64,000 nt of DNA from JAGVSZ01 sp963747775. GTDB lineage: Bacteria > Pseudomonadota > Gammaproteobacteria > Burkholderiales > SG8-39. The translations under genes were made by a program, and so were the position numbers. The DNA lies in NCBI GenBank assembly GCA_963747775.1, contig CAVVGT010000004.1, positions 124,001-188,000 on the forward strand. Reading direction: 5' to 3'. The notes under the pieces are model-generated. The model was not told the origin of the DNA. It worked only from the letters and a program-made list of their open reading frames with translations, and ran no database searches. Positions within the stretch are counted from its first letter, which is position 1, and each line of letters opens with the position of its first letter. Positions 1-9,415 of the stretch are shown here, one piece after another.

Positions 1-1140
1 ATCGGGGCGAGGACCCGGTCGGAGAACTACCGGAGATACCTCGGACAGGGGATGACCCGATCGCTCGTCGCGATGCGCGCGGAGGAGAGCAGCACCCGCA
101 CCGTCGGACGCATCCTGCTGCAGCTCTTCTACGGCATCCTCGTGCCCGGCGGCGTCTTCGACCGCCTGCTGACCGGGCCGACCAACGACGTCTGGATCGA
201 TCCGTGGCGACGGCACCTGACCGAGCGCCTCGGCGTGGTCCTGGAGCCGAACGCGACGCTCCGGTCGCTCAATCTCGCGGGTGACAGGTTGCGCAGCGTG
301 ACGGTCGAACGAGACGGACGGCTCGACCGAGGTGACGGCGGACTTCTACGTCGCCGCGCTGCCGGTCGAGATCATGCGCGAGCCTCGTCACGCCGGAGCT
401 GGCGCGGCGCAGCGCCGTCGCTGTCGAGGCTCGGGGAGCTGCGGACCGAATGGATGAACGGCATCCAGTTCTACCTCGAAACCGATCTACCGCTGGCCGA
501 CGGCCATGCGATCTACCTCGATTCGAACTGGGCGCTCACCTCGATCTCGCAGCGCCGGTTCTGGCGCGACTACGACCTCGTCGCAGTACGGCAACGGACG
601 CGTCGGCGGCATCCTCTCCGTCGACATCTCGAACTGGACTGCCCCGGGCAACTTCAACGGCAAGCCGGCGCATGGAAGCCGCGACGCGCGACGAGATCAA
701 GGACGAGGTGTGGGCGCAGTTGAAGGCGGCGCTGAACGGGCCCGGACGGCCGCAGATCGAGGACGACAACCTGGTGGACTGGTTCCTCGATCCGGACATC
801 CAGCTTCCCAACCCCGGCGTCGTCACCAACGCCGAGCCGCTGCTGATCAATCACGCCGGCTCGCTCGCACTGCGCCCCGAGGCCTACACGGAGATCGGCA
901 ACCTGTTTCTCGCCGCCGATTACGTTCGCACCTACACCGACCTCGCCACCATGGAAGCGGCCAACGAGGCGGCGCGGCGGGCGACCAACGCCATCCTCGC
1001 GGTGTCGGGCGTCCGACGCACCGCCGTGCGCGCTCTGGGAGTTCGACATTCCGAAGCCGATGCGCCACGCGCAGGTGCTCGATCGCGTCCGGTTCCGGAT
1101 GGGATTGCCCAATCTGCTCCTGGCCGCCTCGCTCCATTGA
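1..1140 (+). CDS. FAD-dependent amine-oxidase/desaturase-like oxidoreductase, 3' part, frameshifted
   Basis: The gene runs in from the left edge, so the FAD-binding N-terminus is missing. What remains resembles the C-terminal half of flavin amine-oxidase/phytoene-desaturase-like proteins, the group that includes hydroxysqualene dehydroxylase. The family end is readable as LFLAADYVRTYTDLATME (about 900-955), the segment closing over FAD, followed by an ANEAARRA helix. No single frame stays open: coding sense jumps frame near 310-330, 370-420, 585, 660 and 1020 and ends at the TGA at 1138-1140. The breaks are small shifts in otherwise conserved sequence, as in the nearby MoxR gene, so consensus error is more likely than decay. 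The substrate cannot be told. Confidence 0.6.
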
Positions 1141-1169
1141 ACGCATCGTCCAATCCCAATTCGAGACGC

Positions 1170-2162
1170 ATGCCGAGGATCTTCCTCACCCACCCGCCCG
1201 AAGCGCTCGCGAACTACTACGGCGACCGGGCGGTCGCCGGGCTGCAGGCCCTCGGCGAGCTGCGCCTCAACACCGCCGGACGCGAGCTCTCGACGGCGGA
1301 GCTCATCGACGCCGCGCGGGGTTGCGAGGTCATCGTCTCGTATCGCCAAACGCCCGGCACCGCGGAGCTCTTCAAGTCGAGCCCGGACCTGGTCGCGTTC
1401 TCGCGCTGCGCGATCGACATCCGCAACGTCGACGTGCCCGCCGCGAGTGCAGAGGGCATCCTGGTCACCCAGGCAAGCGCGGGGTTCATCGCGTCCGTGA
1501 GCGAGTGGACGATCGGCGCAATAATCGACCTCGGGCGCAATCTCACCGCGTCGACCATGGCCTACCGCTCGGGCGTCGTGCCCAAGGCACCGATGGGGCT
1601 GCAGCTCGAGGGCTCGACGCTGGGGATCCTGGGCTACGGTCAGATCGGACGGCGGCTCGCGAGCCTTGCGCTTGCGCTGAACATGCGAGTGCTCGTCTAC
1701 GACCCCTTCGCGAAGGTCGAGAATCGCGCGCTCGAGCAGCGCGACCTGCCGCAGGTCCTCGCCGAGTCGGACTTCGTGGTGTGCCTGGTGGTCGCCAACG
1801 AGGCCACCGAGAACCTGATGAACGCAGCGGCGTTCGCGCAGATGAAGCGGGGCGCGTACTTCCTCAACCCTTCGCGCGGGAACCTCGTCGACGAAAGCGC
1901 CCTGCGTACGGCGCTCGACTCGGGACATCTCGCCGGCTGCGCCATGGACGTCGGCCGCGCGCCCGACCAGATGCCGACCCCCGCTCTCGCCCGCCACCCG
2001 AAAGTCATTGCGACGCCCCACTCGGCGGGGTTGACGATGCCGGCCATCGAGCACCAGTCGCTCGAGACCGTTGCCCAGGTCGCGGAGATCGTGAAGGGTC
2101 GCGCGCCGAAGGGGTCGGTCAACGCCGAGCGGGCGAGCAGGCTCGCGCGGCGGCGCGGCTGA
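1170..2162 (+). CDS. D-2-hydroxyacid dehydrogenase family protein
   Basis: Predicted cytosolic NAD(P)-dependent 2-hydroxyacid dehydrogenase, 330 aa, the usual family length. The Rossmann fold is marked by GILGYGQIGRRLA (about residues 151-163). The catalytic Arg lies in LNPSRGNLVDE (about 235) and the catalytic His in ATPHSAG (about 283). The usual DVFxxEP segment carrying the catalytic Glu reads MDVGRAPDQMP here, so that Glu is not in its normal context; activity or substrate may differ from classical members. The ATG at 1170 is chosen because the family N-terminus (PRIFLTHPPEAL) starts there; the open frame extends upstream only as non-coding shadow. It follows the FAD oxidoreductase by 29 bp. 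No substrate can be assigned. Confidence 0.8.
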   Translation: MPRIFLTHPPEALANYYGDRAVAGLQALGELRLNTAGRELSTAELIDAARGCEVIVSYRQTPGTAELFKSSPDLVAFSRCAIDIRNVDVPAASAEGILVTQASAGFIASVSEWTIGAIIDLGRNLTASTMAYRSGVVPKAPMGLQLEGSTLGILGYGQIGRRLASLALALNMRVLVYDPFAKVENRALEQRDLPQVLAESDFVVCLVVANEATENLMNAAAFAQMKRGAYFLNPSRGNLVDESALRTALDSGHLAGCAMDVGRAPDQMPTPALARHPKVIATPHSAGLTMPAIEHQSLETVAQVAEIVKGRAPKGSVNAERASRLARRRG

Positions 2163-2242
2163 CGCCGCGGCGGCCCGAGGCGTTTCTGGCACGCCCGCCC
2201 CGGATCAAGTAATCTCGGGCTCGTTTCCCTCCCGTCCGCCCC

Positions 2243-3162
2243 ATGCCGCAACCGTTCCCGAAGTCGATCGACGACACCGCCGCCCTGCTCGCCAACGCCG
2301 ACTACGTGGCCGAGCGCAGCCTCGCGACCGCGGTCTTTCTGGCGCTGCGGATGAAGCAAGCCGCTGTTCCTCGAGGGCGAGGCCGGGGTCGGCAAGACCG
2401 AGATCGCCAAGGTGCTGGCCTCGACGCTCGGCCGCAAGCTCGTGCGCCTGCAGTGCTACGAGGGCCTGGACGTCGCGAGCGGCGGTATACGAGTGGAACT
2501 ATCCGCGCCAGATGATCGAGATCCGGCTCGCCGAGGCCGAGGGCGTGAAGTCGCGCGAGGGCCTCGAGGCAAGACATCTTCACCGAGAAGTTCCTGATCC
2601 GCCGGCCGCTGCTGCAGGCGCTCGAAGGCGACCTGCCGGCGCGCCGGTGCTGCTGATCGACGAGCTCGATCGCACCGACGAGCCGTTCGAGGCGTACCTG
2701 CTCGAGGTGCTCGCCGACTTCCAGGTGACGATTCCCGAGATCGGCACGGTCAAGGCGGCGGAGCCGCCGATCGTCGTGATCACCTCGAACCGCACGCGCG
2801 AGATCCACGACGCGGTCAAGCGGCGCTGCCTCTACCACTGGGTCGACTACCCGAATGCCGCGCGCGAGCTCGAGATCCTGCGCCGCAAGGCGCCGGGCGC
2901 CGCCGAGAAGCTGTCGCAGCGAGGTCGTCGGCTTTCGTGCAGCGCCTGCGCAAGATGGACCTCTTCAAGCTGCCCGGCGTCGCCGAGACGATCGACTGGT
3001 CGCAGGCGCTGGTCGCGCTCGACACGCTCGCGCTCGACCCGCGAGACGATCAACGACACGCTCGGCGCGCTGCTCAAGTACCAGGACGACATCGCGCGCG
3101 TGCAGGGCACCGAAGCGGCGCGGATTCTCTCCGAAGTGAAGGCGGAGATCGCGACGACTTGA
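2243..3162 (+). CDS. MoxR/CoxD-like AAA+ ATPase, frameshifted
   Basis: AAA+ ATPase of the MoxR group, close to the CoxD type that works with a VWA partner in maturing molybdenum hydroxylases such as CO dehydrogenase. Visible pieces: Walker A GEAGVGKT (about 2378-2401), VYEWNYPRQMIEIRLAEAE (2485-2540), Walker B LLIDELDRTDEPFEAYLLE (2650-2706), and sensor 1 ITSNRTREIHDAVKRRC (2779-2829). The product would be about 300 aa. The reading frame is lost at about 2357, 2482, 2571, 2645, 2922, 2934 and 3040; nearly all can be repaired by deleting one base, which points to insertion errors. The CoxE-like VWA protein at 5319 and CoxG-like protein at 6907 are its likely functional partners. ATG at 2243 fits the family N-terminus. 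Confidence 0.8.
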
Positions 3163-3188
3163 CGCGCGTCCCGGGAAGGAGGAGCCCG

Positions 3189-4136
3189 ATGATCCGACTC
3201 GCCCTTGGCGTGGTGCTGTTCGCGCTCGCCGCCGGCGCCGCCGCGCAGGGGTTTCCCACCAAGCCCGTCACGCTGATCTGCCCGTGGCCCGCAGGCGGAT
3301 CCACCGACATCACGATGCGCGCCCTCGCCGAGGCGACGGCGAAGTACCTCGGCCAGCAGGTCATCCTCGAGAACAAGCCGGGCGCCGGCGGCACGCTCGG
3401 GGCGGTCGCGCTCCTGAACGCGCGGCCCGACGGCTACATCGTGTCGCAGATCCCGCTCGGCGTCTTCCGCGTGCCGCACCTCGAGAAGACCCCTTACGAC
3501 CCGCTGAAGGACTTCACTTACATCGTGGGCATCTCGGGCTACACGTTCGGCGTCGTGGTCCCGGCCGACTCGCCGCACAAGACATTCAACGATCTCGTCG
3601 CGTTCGCGAAGGCGAATCCCGACAAGATCGCCTACGGCACGCCCGGCCAGAACACGAGCCTGCACGTGACGATGGAGGAGATCGCCTGGAAGCAGGGCAT
3701 CAAGTGGGTGCACATCCCGCACAAGGGGAACGCGCCGAACATGCTGGCGATCCTCGGCAGTCAGATCAACGCGGCGGCGGACTCGACGGGCTGGGGCCCG
3801 CATGTCGACGCCGGGAAGCTGCGGCTACTCGTGACCTGGGGCGACAAGCGCACCAAGCGCTGGCCCAGCGTGCCGACGCTGCAGGAGCTCGGTTTCGGCA
3901 TCGTCTCGAACTCGCCCTACGGGCTGGCCGGGCCGAAAGGCATGGATCCCAAGGTCGTCCAGGTCCTGCACGACGCGTTCCGGAAGGGCGCCGAGGATCC
4001 GATCCACCTCGCCGCGCTGGAAAAGTACGACCAGGACCTGTGGTACCGCTCGGGCGAGGACTACGCGAAGTACGCGCGCGAGACCTTCGACGCAGAGAAG
4101 GCGACCATGGAGCGCCTCAAGGCGCAGTCGAAGTAG
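3189..4136 (+). CDS. Bug/TctC-family periplasmic solute-binding protein
   Basis: Extracytoplasmic binding protein of the tripartite tricarboxylate transporter (Bug) family, 315 aa. A signal peptide (residues 1-20, MIRLALGVVLFALAAGAAAQ) is followed by the family start FPTKPVTLICPWPAGGSTD and the ligand-loop motif ENKPGAGGTLG. A good ribosome site (GGAAGGAGG, 3174-3182) precedes the ATG at 3189. No TctA/TctB membrane subunits lie nearby, which is normal for Bug proteins in Burkholderiales, where many orphan binding proteins exist. The ligand is probably a carboxylate or similar small anion, but cannot be specified. It follows the MoxR gene by 26 bp. Confidence 0.88.
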   Translation: MIRLALGVVLFALAAGAAAQGFPTKPVTLICPWPAGGSTDITMRALAEATAKYLGQQVILENKPGAGGTLGAVALLNARPDGYIVSQIPLGVFRVPHLEKTPYDPLKDFTYIVGISGYTFGVVVPADSPHKTFNDLVAFAKANPDKIAYGTPGQNTSLHVTMEEIAWKQGIKWVHIPHKGNAPNMLAILGSQINAAADSTGWGPHVDAGKLRLLVTWGDKRTKRWPSVPTLQELGFGIVSNSPYGLAGPKGMDPKVVQVLHDAFRKGAEDPIHLAALEKYDQDLWYRSGEDYAKYARETFDAEKATMERLKAQSK

Positions 4137-4160
4137 GCCGCGTCGTTCCCGCGACCGCGG

Positions 4161-5240
4161 CTAGAGGCCGGCGAGGCGGCGCACCTCGTCGCGCGGCAGC
4201 TTGACCTTCTCGCCCGCGTCCAGGATCTCTTCCCAGGTGGTCGCATCCACCGCAATCCCCGCCGCGAGCCGCTCCTTGCGCCGCGCGCGCTCGGGGTCGC
4301 CGGCGATCAGCACGCGCTCGACGCCGGCGGCCGGCGGGGAGGCCTTCTCCCACGCGATGAACGCCTCGGCCTGCTCCGCAAGGTACTGCGCGGTGCCGAG
4401 CGCCTTGGGATCGATGAGGATTGAAAGCATCCCGTTCATCACCCGCATCTTTCCCTGGTCGGGCATGTGCTGCGTCCCGCCGCCGGTCAGCGCGCCGCCG
4501 AGCAGCTCGCAGGCGAGCGCGAGGCCGGAGCCCTTGTGCTCGCCGAACGGCATGATCGCGCCGAAGGGCGGGATCACGCTGTAGCGCGGGTTGGTGGTCG
4601 GGTCGCCCTTGTCGTCGATCACGATCCCCGGCTCGAGCGGCTTGCCCTGGTTGTGCGCGACGCGGGTCTTGCCCTGCGCGATGCGGCTGGTGGCGAAGTC
4701 GAGCAGGAACGGCTCGCCGTTCGCGCGCGGGATGCCGACGCACACCGGGTTAGTGCCGAAACGCGCGTCGCGGCCGCCCCACGGCGCGACGATCGGCCGC
4801 GAGATCACGTTGACGAAGTGGAGCGACACGAGCCCCGCTTCGAGGCACTGCTCCGCCCAGTGGCCGATGCGACCGAGGTGGTGCGAGTTGCCGAGGGCGA
4901 CGACGCAGGTGCCGTGCTTTCCCGCACGCTCAATGCCGAGCGCCATCGCCTCGCGCCCGATCACCTGTCCGTAGCCCGCCCTGCCGTCGAGCCGCAGCAT
5001 CGACCCGGTGTCGAGCAGCACCTGCGGATGCTGGTTGACCAACAATCCGCCTTCGAGCAGCGACTTGACGTAGCGCGGGATCATGCCGACGCCGTGCGAG
5101 TCGTGACCGGTGAGGTTGGCCTCCACGAGGTTGCCGGCGACGAGATCGGCCTCGCGCGGCTCCGAGCCGCCTTGCGCGACGATGGCTGCGATCGCGGCCT
5201 TCAGGCGCGGTGCGCTGACGACGATTTCCTGTACGGCCAC
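4161..5240 (-). CDS. Ldh-family NAD(P)-dependent dehydrogenase (malate/lactate/ureidoglycolate type)
   Basis: Member of the malate/L-lactate dehydrogenase (Ldh_2) family, 359 aa, unrelated to the Rossmann-fold lactate dehydrogenases. Typical segments: NLTGHDSHGVGMIPRYV (N-terminal region), ALGNSHHLGRIGHWAEQ with conserved His residues (middle), and PFGEHKGSGLALACELL (C-terminal). The frame is open far upstream into the opposite-strand CoxE gene, so the start must be decided by the ribosome site: GGAG lies 6 nt before the GTG at 5238-5240, which also gives the usual family length. It is convergent with the Bug gene (24 bp gap) and divergent from the CoxE-like gene. The substrate could be ureidoglycolate, malate, lactate or a sulfonate analogue. 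Confidence 0.85.
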   Translation of the reverse strand: MAVQEIVVSAPRLKAAIAAIVAQGGSEPREADLVAGNLVEANLTGHDSHGVGMIPRYVKSLLEGGLLVNQHPQVLLDTGSMLRLDGRAGYGQVIGREAMALGIERAGKHGTCVVALGNSHHLGRIGHWAEQCLEAGLVSLHFVNVISRPIVAPWGGRDARFGTNPVCVGIPRANGEPFLLDFATSRIAQGKTRVAHNQGKPLEPGIVIDDKGDPTTNPRYSVIPPFGAIMPFGEHKGSGLALACELLGGALTGGGTQHMPDQGKMRVMNGMLSILIDPKALGTAQYLAEQAEAFIAWEKASPPAAGVERVLIAGDPERARRKERLAAGIAVDATTWEEILDAGEKVKLPRDEVRRLAGL

Positions 5241-5304
5241 TGCGGTCTCCGGATGAATGAGGGCGCTACTCTCGCACAGCGCGAAGCCGCCCGCAAAGCG
5301 ATGC

Positions 5305-5310
5305 CATAAT
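5305..5310 (+). promoter_or_regulatory. -10 element of a leaderless-type promoter for the CoxE-like gene
   Basis: CATAAT ends 8 nt before the ATG at 5319, so transcription would begin at or within a base or two of the start codon. There is no Shine-Dalgarno between them (CCCCCGCC). The same arrangement occurs before mogA and the GGDEF/EAL gene. Confidence 0.45.
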
Positions 5311-5318
5311 CCCCCGCC

Positions 5319-6548
<1,230 letters not shown>

Positions 6549-6574
6549 GCCGCAAGTCAACCGAGGAGGCCCCC

Positions 6575-6850
6575 ATGAGAGCCCTATTCATCGTCGCCGC
6601 GACGCTCGCCGCCGGCGTCGCGTTCGCGCAGCCGCCGCCTCCCGACTATCTCAAGCGTGTCGCCGACACCTACCGTGCCGCATTTGTCGCGGCGGACGCG
6701 GGCAGCAAGGGCTACATCACGCGCGAGGACTTGCAGGGCAATCTGATCCTGCTGCCGGTGTTCGACTCGATGGACACCAACCGCGACGGGCGTGTGACGA
6801 AGGAGGAGCTCGACCGCTTTCTCGCCAGCATGCCGCCGTCCGCGACCTGA
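6575..6850 (+). CDS. Small exported EF-hand protein
   Basis: A 91-aa exported protein: signal peptide about 1-18 (MRALFIVAATLAAGVAFAQ), then one clear EF-hand loop, DSMDTNRDGRVTKEEL, with Asp/Asn at calcium-ligand positions and the terminal Glu. A second, degenerate hand (DAGSKGYITREDL) lies before it. The ATG at 6575 is preferred over an in-frame GTG at 6545 because the ribosome site GAGGAGG (6563-6569) precedes it and the signal peptide begins there. Probable periplasmic calcium-binding protein; its role is unknown. It lies between the CoxE-like and CoxG-like genes, same strand. Confidence 0.75.
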   Translation: MRALFIVAATLAAGVAFAQPPPPDYLKRVADTYRAAFVAADAGSKGYITREDLQGNLILLPVFDSMDTNRDGRVTKEELDRFLASMPPSAT

Positions 6851-6906
6851 CCCGGCGAGCCGCGCTGCGGCGCGTATTTTCTCTCACGCACACGAAAGGA
6901 ACGACG

Positions 6907-7464
6907 ATGGAGATGACCGGGGAGCAGCTGATTCCGGTGCCGCAGCAGAAGGTGTGGGAGGGGCTCAACGACCCCGAGGTGCTCAAGGCCTGCATCCCGG
7001 GCTGCGAGACCATCGAACGGGTCTCGGACACCGAGTACCGCGTCGTCATGACGGCGGCGGTCGGGCCGGTGAAAGCGAAGTTCAACGGCAAACTGCTGCT
7101 CGCCGAGCTCAATCCGCCGAACTCCTACACGCTCTCGTTCGAAGGCTCGGGCGGCGCGGCGGGTTTTGGCAAGGGCGGCGCGCAAGTCGCGCTCGCGCCC
7201 GATGGCACCGGCACCAAGCTCTCCTACAAGGCGACCGCGCAAGTCGGCGGCAAGCTCGCGCAGGTGGGCTCGCGGCTGATCGACGGCGTCTCGAGAAAAA
7301 TGGCGGACGAGTTCTTCCAGCGCTTCAACACGCGGCTCACCGGGCCGGCGCCTGCCGCGGCAGCGGAAGCGCTCGTGGTAGAGAAAGGCCCCTGGCTTAC
7401 CGGCGTCTGGGTCTTCATCGCGGCGTTCATCCTCGCTTTCATCATCCTCTGGCTGGTGTCGTAG
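6907..7464 (+). CDS. CoxG-like SRPBCC protein with C-terminal membrane anchor
   Basis: Carbon monoxide dehydrogenase subunit G family (SRPBCC/START-like fold), 185 aa. The family start MEMTGEQLIPVPQQKVWEGL, the CIPGCE motif (about 34-39) and GPVKAKFNGKL (about 57-67) are all present. Residues about 155-184 form a hydrophobic helix (VWVFIAAFILAFIILWLV), so it is tethered to the inner membrane. CoxG proteins are thought to recruit molybdenum hydroxylases to the membrane. Together with the MoxR and CoxE-like genes it completes a CoxD/E/G-type accessory set. AAAGGAACG (6895-6903) serves as ribosome site. The next gene begins 2 bp after its stop, so the two are probably cotranscribed. Confidence 0.88.
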   Translation: MEMTGEQLIPVPQQKVWEGLNDPEVLKACIPGCETIERVSDTEYRVVMTAAVGPVKAKFNGKLLLAELNPPNSYTLSFEGSGGAAGFGKGGAQVALAPDGTGTKLSYKATAQVGGKLAQVGSRLIDGVSRKMADEFFQRFNTRLTGPAPAAAAEALVVEKGPWLTGVWVFIAAFILAFIILWLVS

Positions 7465-7466
7465 CC

Positions 7467-8444
7467 ATGCTTTCGCGTGGGTGCGTCCCCGTCGTTCTCG
7501 CCGCAGCGCTCGCGCTCGCCGCGGCGCCCGTCCGCGCCCAATCGGATTATCCGACAAAACCGATCCGGCTCGTCGTCGGCTTCTCCGCGGGCGGCATCTC
7601 GGACGTCCTGGGTCGCGCGCTCGCCGCCAAGATGTCGCAGACCATCGGGCAGCAGGTGATCGTCGAGAACAAACCCGGCGCGGGCACCACGATCGCCGGC
7701 GACTTCATCGCCAAGGCTGCCCCGGACGGCTACACGCTCTGGCTGCAGGACATCACGACGCACGCGATCAACGCGACGCTCTACCCAAAGCTGCCGTACG
7801 ACTCGGTCAGGGACTTCACGCCGGTCGGGCTGGTCGCCTCCACGCCGCTGATGCTGGTCATCCATCCCTCGACGCCGGCGAAGAGCGTGCCGGAGCTCGT
7901 CGCGTACCTGAAAGCGAGCCCGGGGAAGCACTCGTACGGCTCGTCGGGAACGGGAACGATCCTTCACCTGACGAGCGAAATGTTCAAGACGCAGGCCGGC
8001 CTCGACGTCCTGCACGTTCCGTACAAGGGAAGCGGCCCCGCAACGGCGGCAATCCTCGGGGGCGAGGTGTCGTTCGTGTTCTCGACGATGCCCCCTGCAG
8101 TGTCGAATGCAAGGGCCGGAAAGCTGCGCGCCCTGGCAGTCACGACGCCGAAGCGCGTCGGGGCGGTGCCCGAGGTGCCGACGATGATCGAGGCGGGCAT
8201 GCCCGGATTCGAGAGCGTGCTCTACAGCGGCATCCTCGCGCCGCCCGGAACGCCGCCTGCGATTGCGCGTCGGCTAAACGCCGAGTTCGCCAAGGTCGTG
8301 GCCGACCCGGACATCAAGGCGGTCTACGAGAAGCTCGGCGCCGACCCGATCACCACGACGCCTGAGGAGTTTGCGATCATGCTGCAGAAGGAGATCGCCA
8401 AGCTCGCGCCGGTGGTGAAGGCATCGGGGGCGAAGGTGGAGTGA
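7467..8444 (+). CDS. Bug/TctC-family periplasmic solute-binding protein
   Basis: Second Bug-type binding protein, 325 aa. Signal peptide about 1-24 (ending APVRAQ), then SDYPTKPIRLVVGFSAGGISD, VENKPGAGTTIAG and the HVPYKGSGPA motif typical of the family. The ATG at 7467 is 2 bp after coxG-like and in frame with the signal peptide; longer upstream readings are shadows. Its TGA overlaps the GTG of the following deacetylase gene by 4 bp, indicating translational coupling. The ligand is unknown; organic acids and aromatic acids are known for relatives. Confidence 0.88.
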   Translation: MLSRGCVPVVLAAALALAAAPVRAQSDYPTKPIRLVVGFSAGGISDVLGRALAAKMSQTIGQQVIVENKPGAGTTIAGDFIAKAAPDGYTLWLQDITTHAINATLYPKLPYDSVRDFTPVGLVASTPLMLVIHPSTPAKSVPELVAYLKASPGKHSYGSSGTGTILHLTSEMFKTQAGLDVLHVPYKGSGPATAAILGGEVSFVFSTMPPAVSNARAGKLRALAVTTPKRVGAVPEVPTMIEAGMPGFESVLYSGILAPPGTPPAIARRLNAEFAKVVADPDIKAVYEKLGADPITTTPEEFAIMLQKEIAKLAPVVKASGAKVE

Positions 8445-9415
8445 TCGAGAAAGGGGGCACGCCCCCTTGCAGATCCCCCGATCCAGTGAGACCCAGGACA
8501 GCCGTGACCGACCGACCGCTGGTCCCGCAGCACGACCGCTACGACTACGTCCCGCTGCCGGAGCGCAAGGACTACAGCTGGCCCGAGCGCAGACGGCTCG
8601 CGTTCGTCATCACCACCAACATCGAGTGGTTCGCGTTCGGCGCGGGACTCGGCCACGATCCGGCCAAGACGGGCGAGCCGCAGACGCACCGCAATTACTC
8701 GTGGCGCGACTACGGCAATCGCATCGGCGTGTGGCGCTTCTTCGATCTGTTCGACGACCTGAATCTGCCGGTCGCCCACAACTGCAACACGCTGCTCTAC
8801 CGCTACGCGCCGCAGATCATGGCCGCGATCCGCAAGCGCGGCGACGAGGTCGTGGCGCACGGCCGCACCAACGCCGAGAACCTGCGCGGGTTGTGGGAGG
8901 CCGACGAGGAGCGCCTGCTGCGCGAGGTCACCGAGACGATCGCGCGGCACGAAGGCGAGCCCCCTCAGGGCTGGATGGGCGCGGGCGCCTACGAGACCGG
9001 GCGCACGCCCGATCTGCTGAAAGAGCTCGGTTACCGCTATCTGATGGACTGGCCGATGGACGACCAGCCGGTGTGGATGCGCACGCGCGCGGGGCCGATC
9101 CTGTCGGTGCCCTACCCGATCGAACTCAACGACTCGCAGGTCGTGATCCACCGCAAGCAGGACGCCGCCGCATTCTGCGACATGCTCGTGGAGCAGTTCG
9201 ACGAGATGATCGAGCAGAGCGCGCGCCACCCCCTCGTGATGAACGTATCGATTCACCCCTACGTGTTCGGGCAGCCGTTTCGGCTCCGCATGCTGCGGCG
9301 CGCGCTGCAGCATTGCGTCGGGCATCCGGAGAAGGAGCGCGTATGGTGGGCGCGACCGCGAGAGATCGCGAAATACTGCTACGGCCTTCCGCCGGGGATC
9401 ATTCCCGGGAGCTGA
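8441..9415 (+). CDS. Polysaccharide deacetylase-fold protein (PuuE-like)
   Basis: NodB/CE4-fold hydrolase of the subgroup that contains allantoinase PuuE, up to 324 aa. Recognisable segments: NYSWRDYGNRIGVWRFFDLF, GDEVVAHGRTNAENLRGL and MGAGAYETGRTPDLLKELGYRYLMDW. The classical CE4 metal triad is incomplete: the DD motif is absent (ITTNIEWF instead) and the HxxxH motif reads HGRTN, as expected for metal-independent PuuE-like members. The GTG at 8441 overlaps the preceding stop, but the first 20 codons lie in a dispersed repeat (8446-8486), so the functional start may be the GTG at 8504 (TDRPLVPQHDRYDY). It converges on the cyclodeaminase-like gene with a 17-bp overlap. Substrate uncertain: allantoin, a polysaccharide or another amide. 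Confidence 0.8.
   Translation: MIEKGGTPPCRSPDPVRPRTAVTDRPLVPQHDRYDYVPLPERKDYSWPERRRLAFVITTNIEWFAFGAGLGHDPAKTGEPQTHRNYSWRDYGNRIGVWRFFDLFDDLNLPVAHNCNTLLYRYAPQIMAAIRKRGDEVVAHGRTNAENLRGLWEADEERLLREVTETIARHEGEPPQGWMGAGAYETGRTPDLLKELGYRYLMDWPMDDQPVWMRTRAGPILSVPYPIELNDSQVVIHRKQDAAAFCDMLVEQFDEMIEQSARHPLVMNVSIHPYVFGQPFRLRMLRRALQHCVGHPEKERVWWARPREIAKYCYGLPPGIIPGS
8446..8486 (+). repeat. Dispersed G-run/C-run repeat, copy A
   Basis: A 41-bp element with a hairpin GGGGGCACGCCCCC followed by TTGCAGATCCCCCGATCCAG. It matches copy B at 61696-61736 at 32 of 41 positions without gaps. Weaker relatives lie at 45136-45160 and 52626-52660 on the other strand. It sits across the start of the deacetylase gene. 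Confidence 0.6.

Noticed and set aside
654..2192. 512-codon open frame on the - strand opposite the 2-hydroxyacid dehydrogenase
   Set aside because: Arg/Val/Glu-rich, no domain, and exactly antisense to a well-conserved gene; a product of high GC content.
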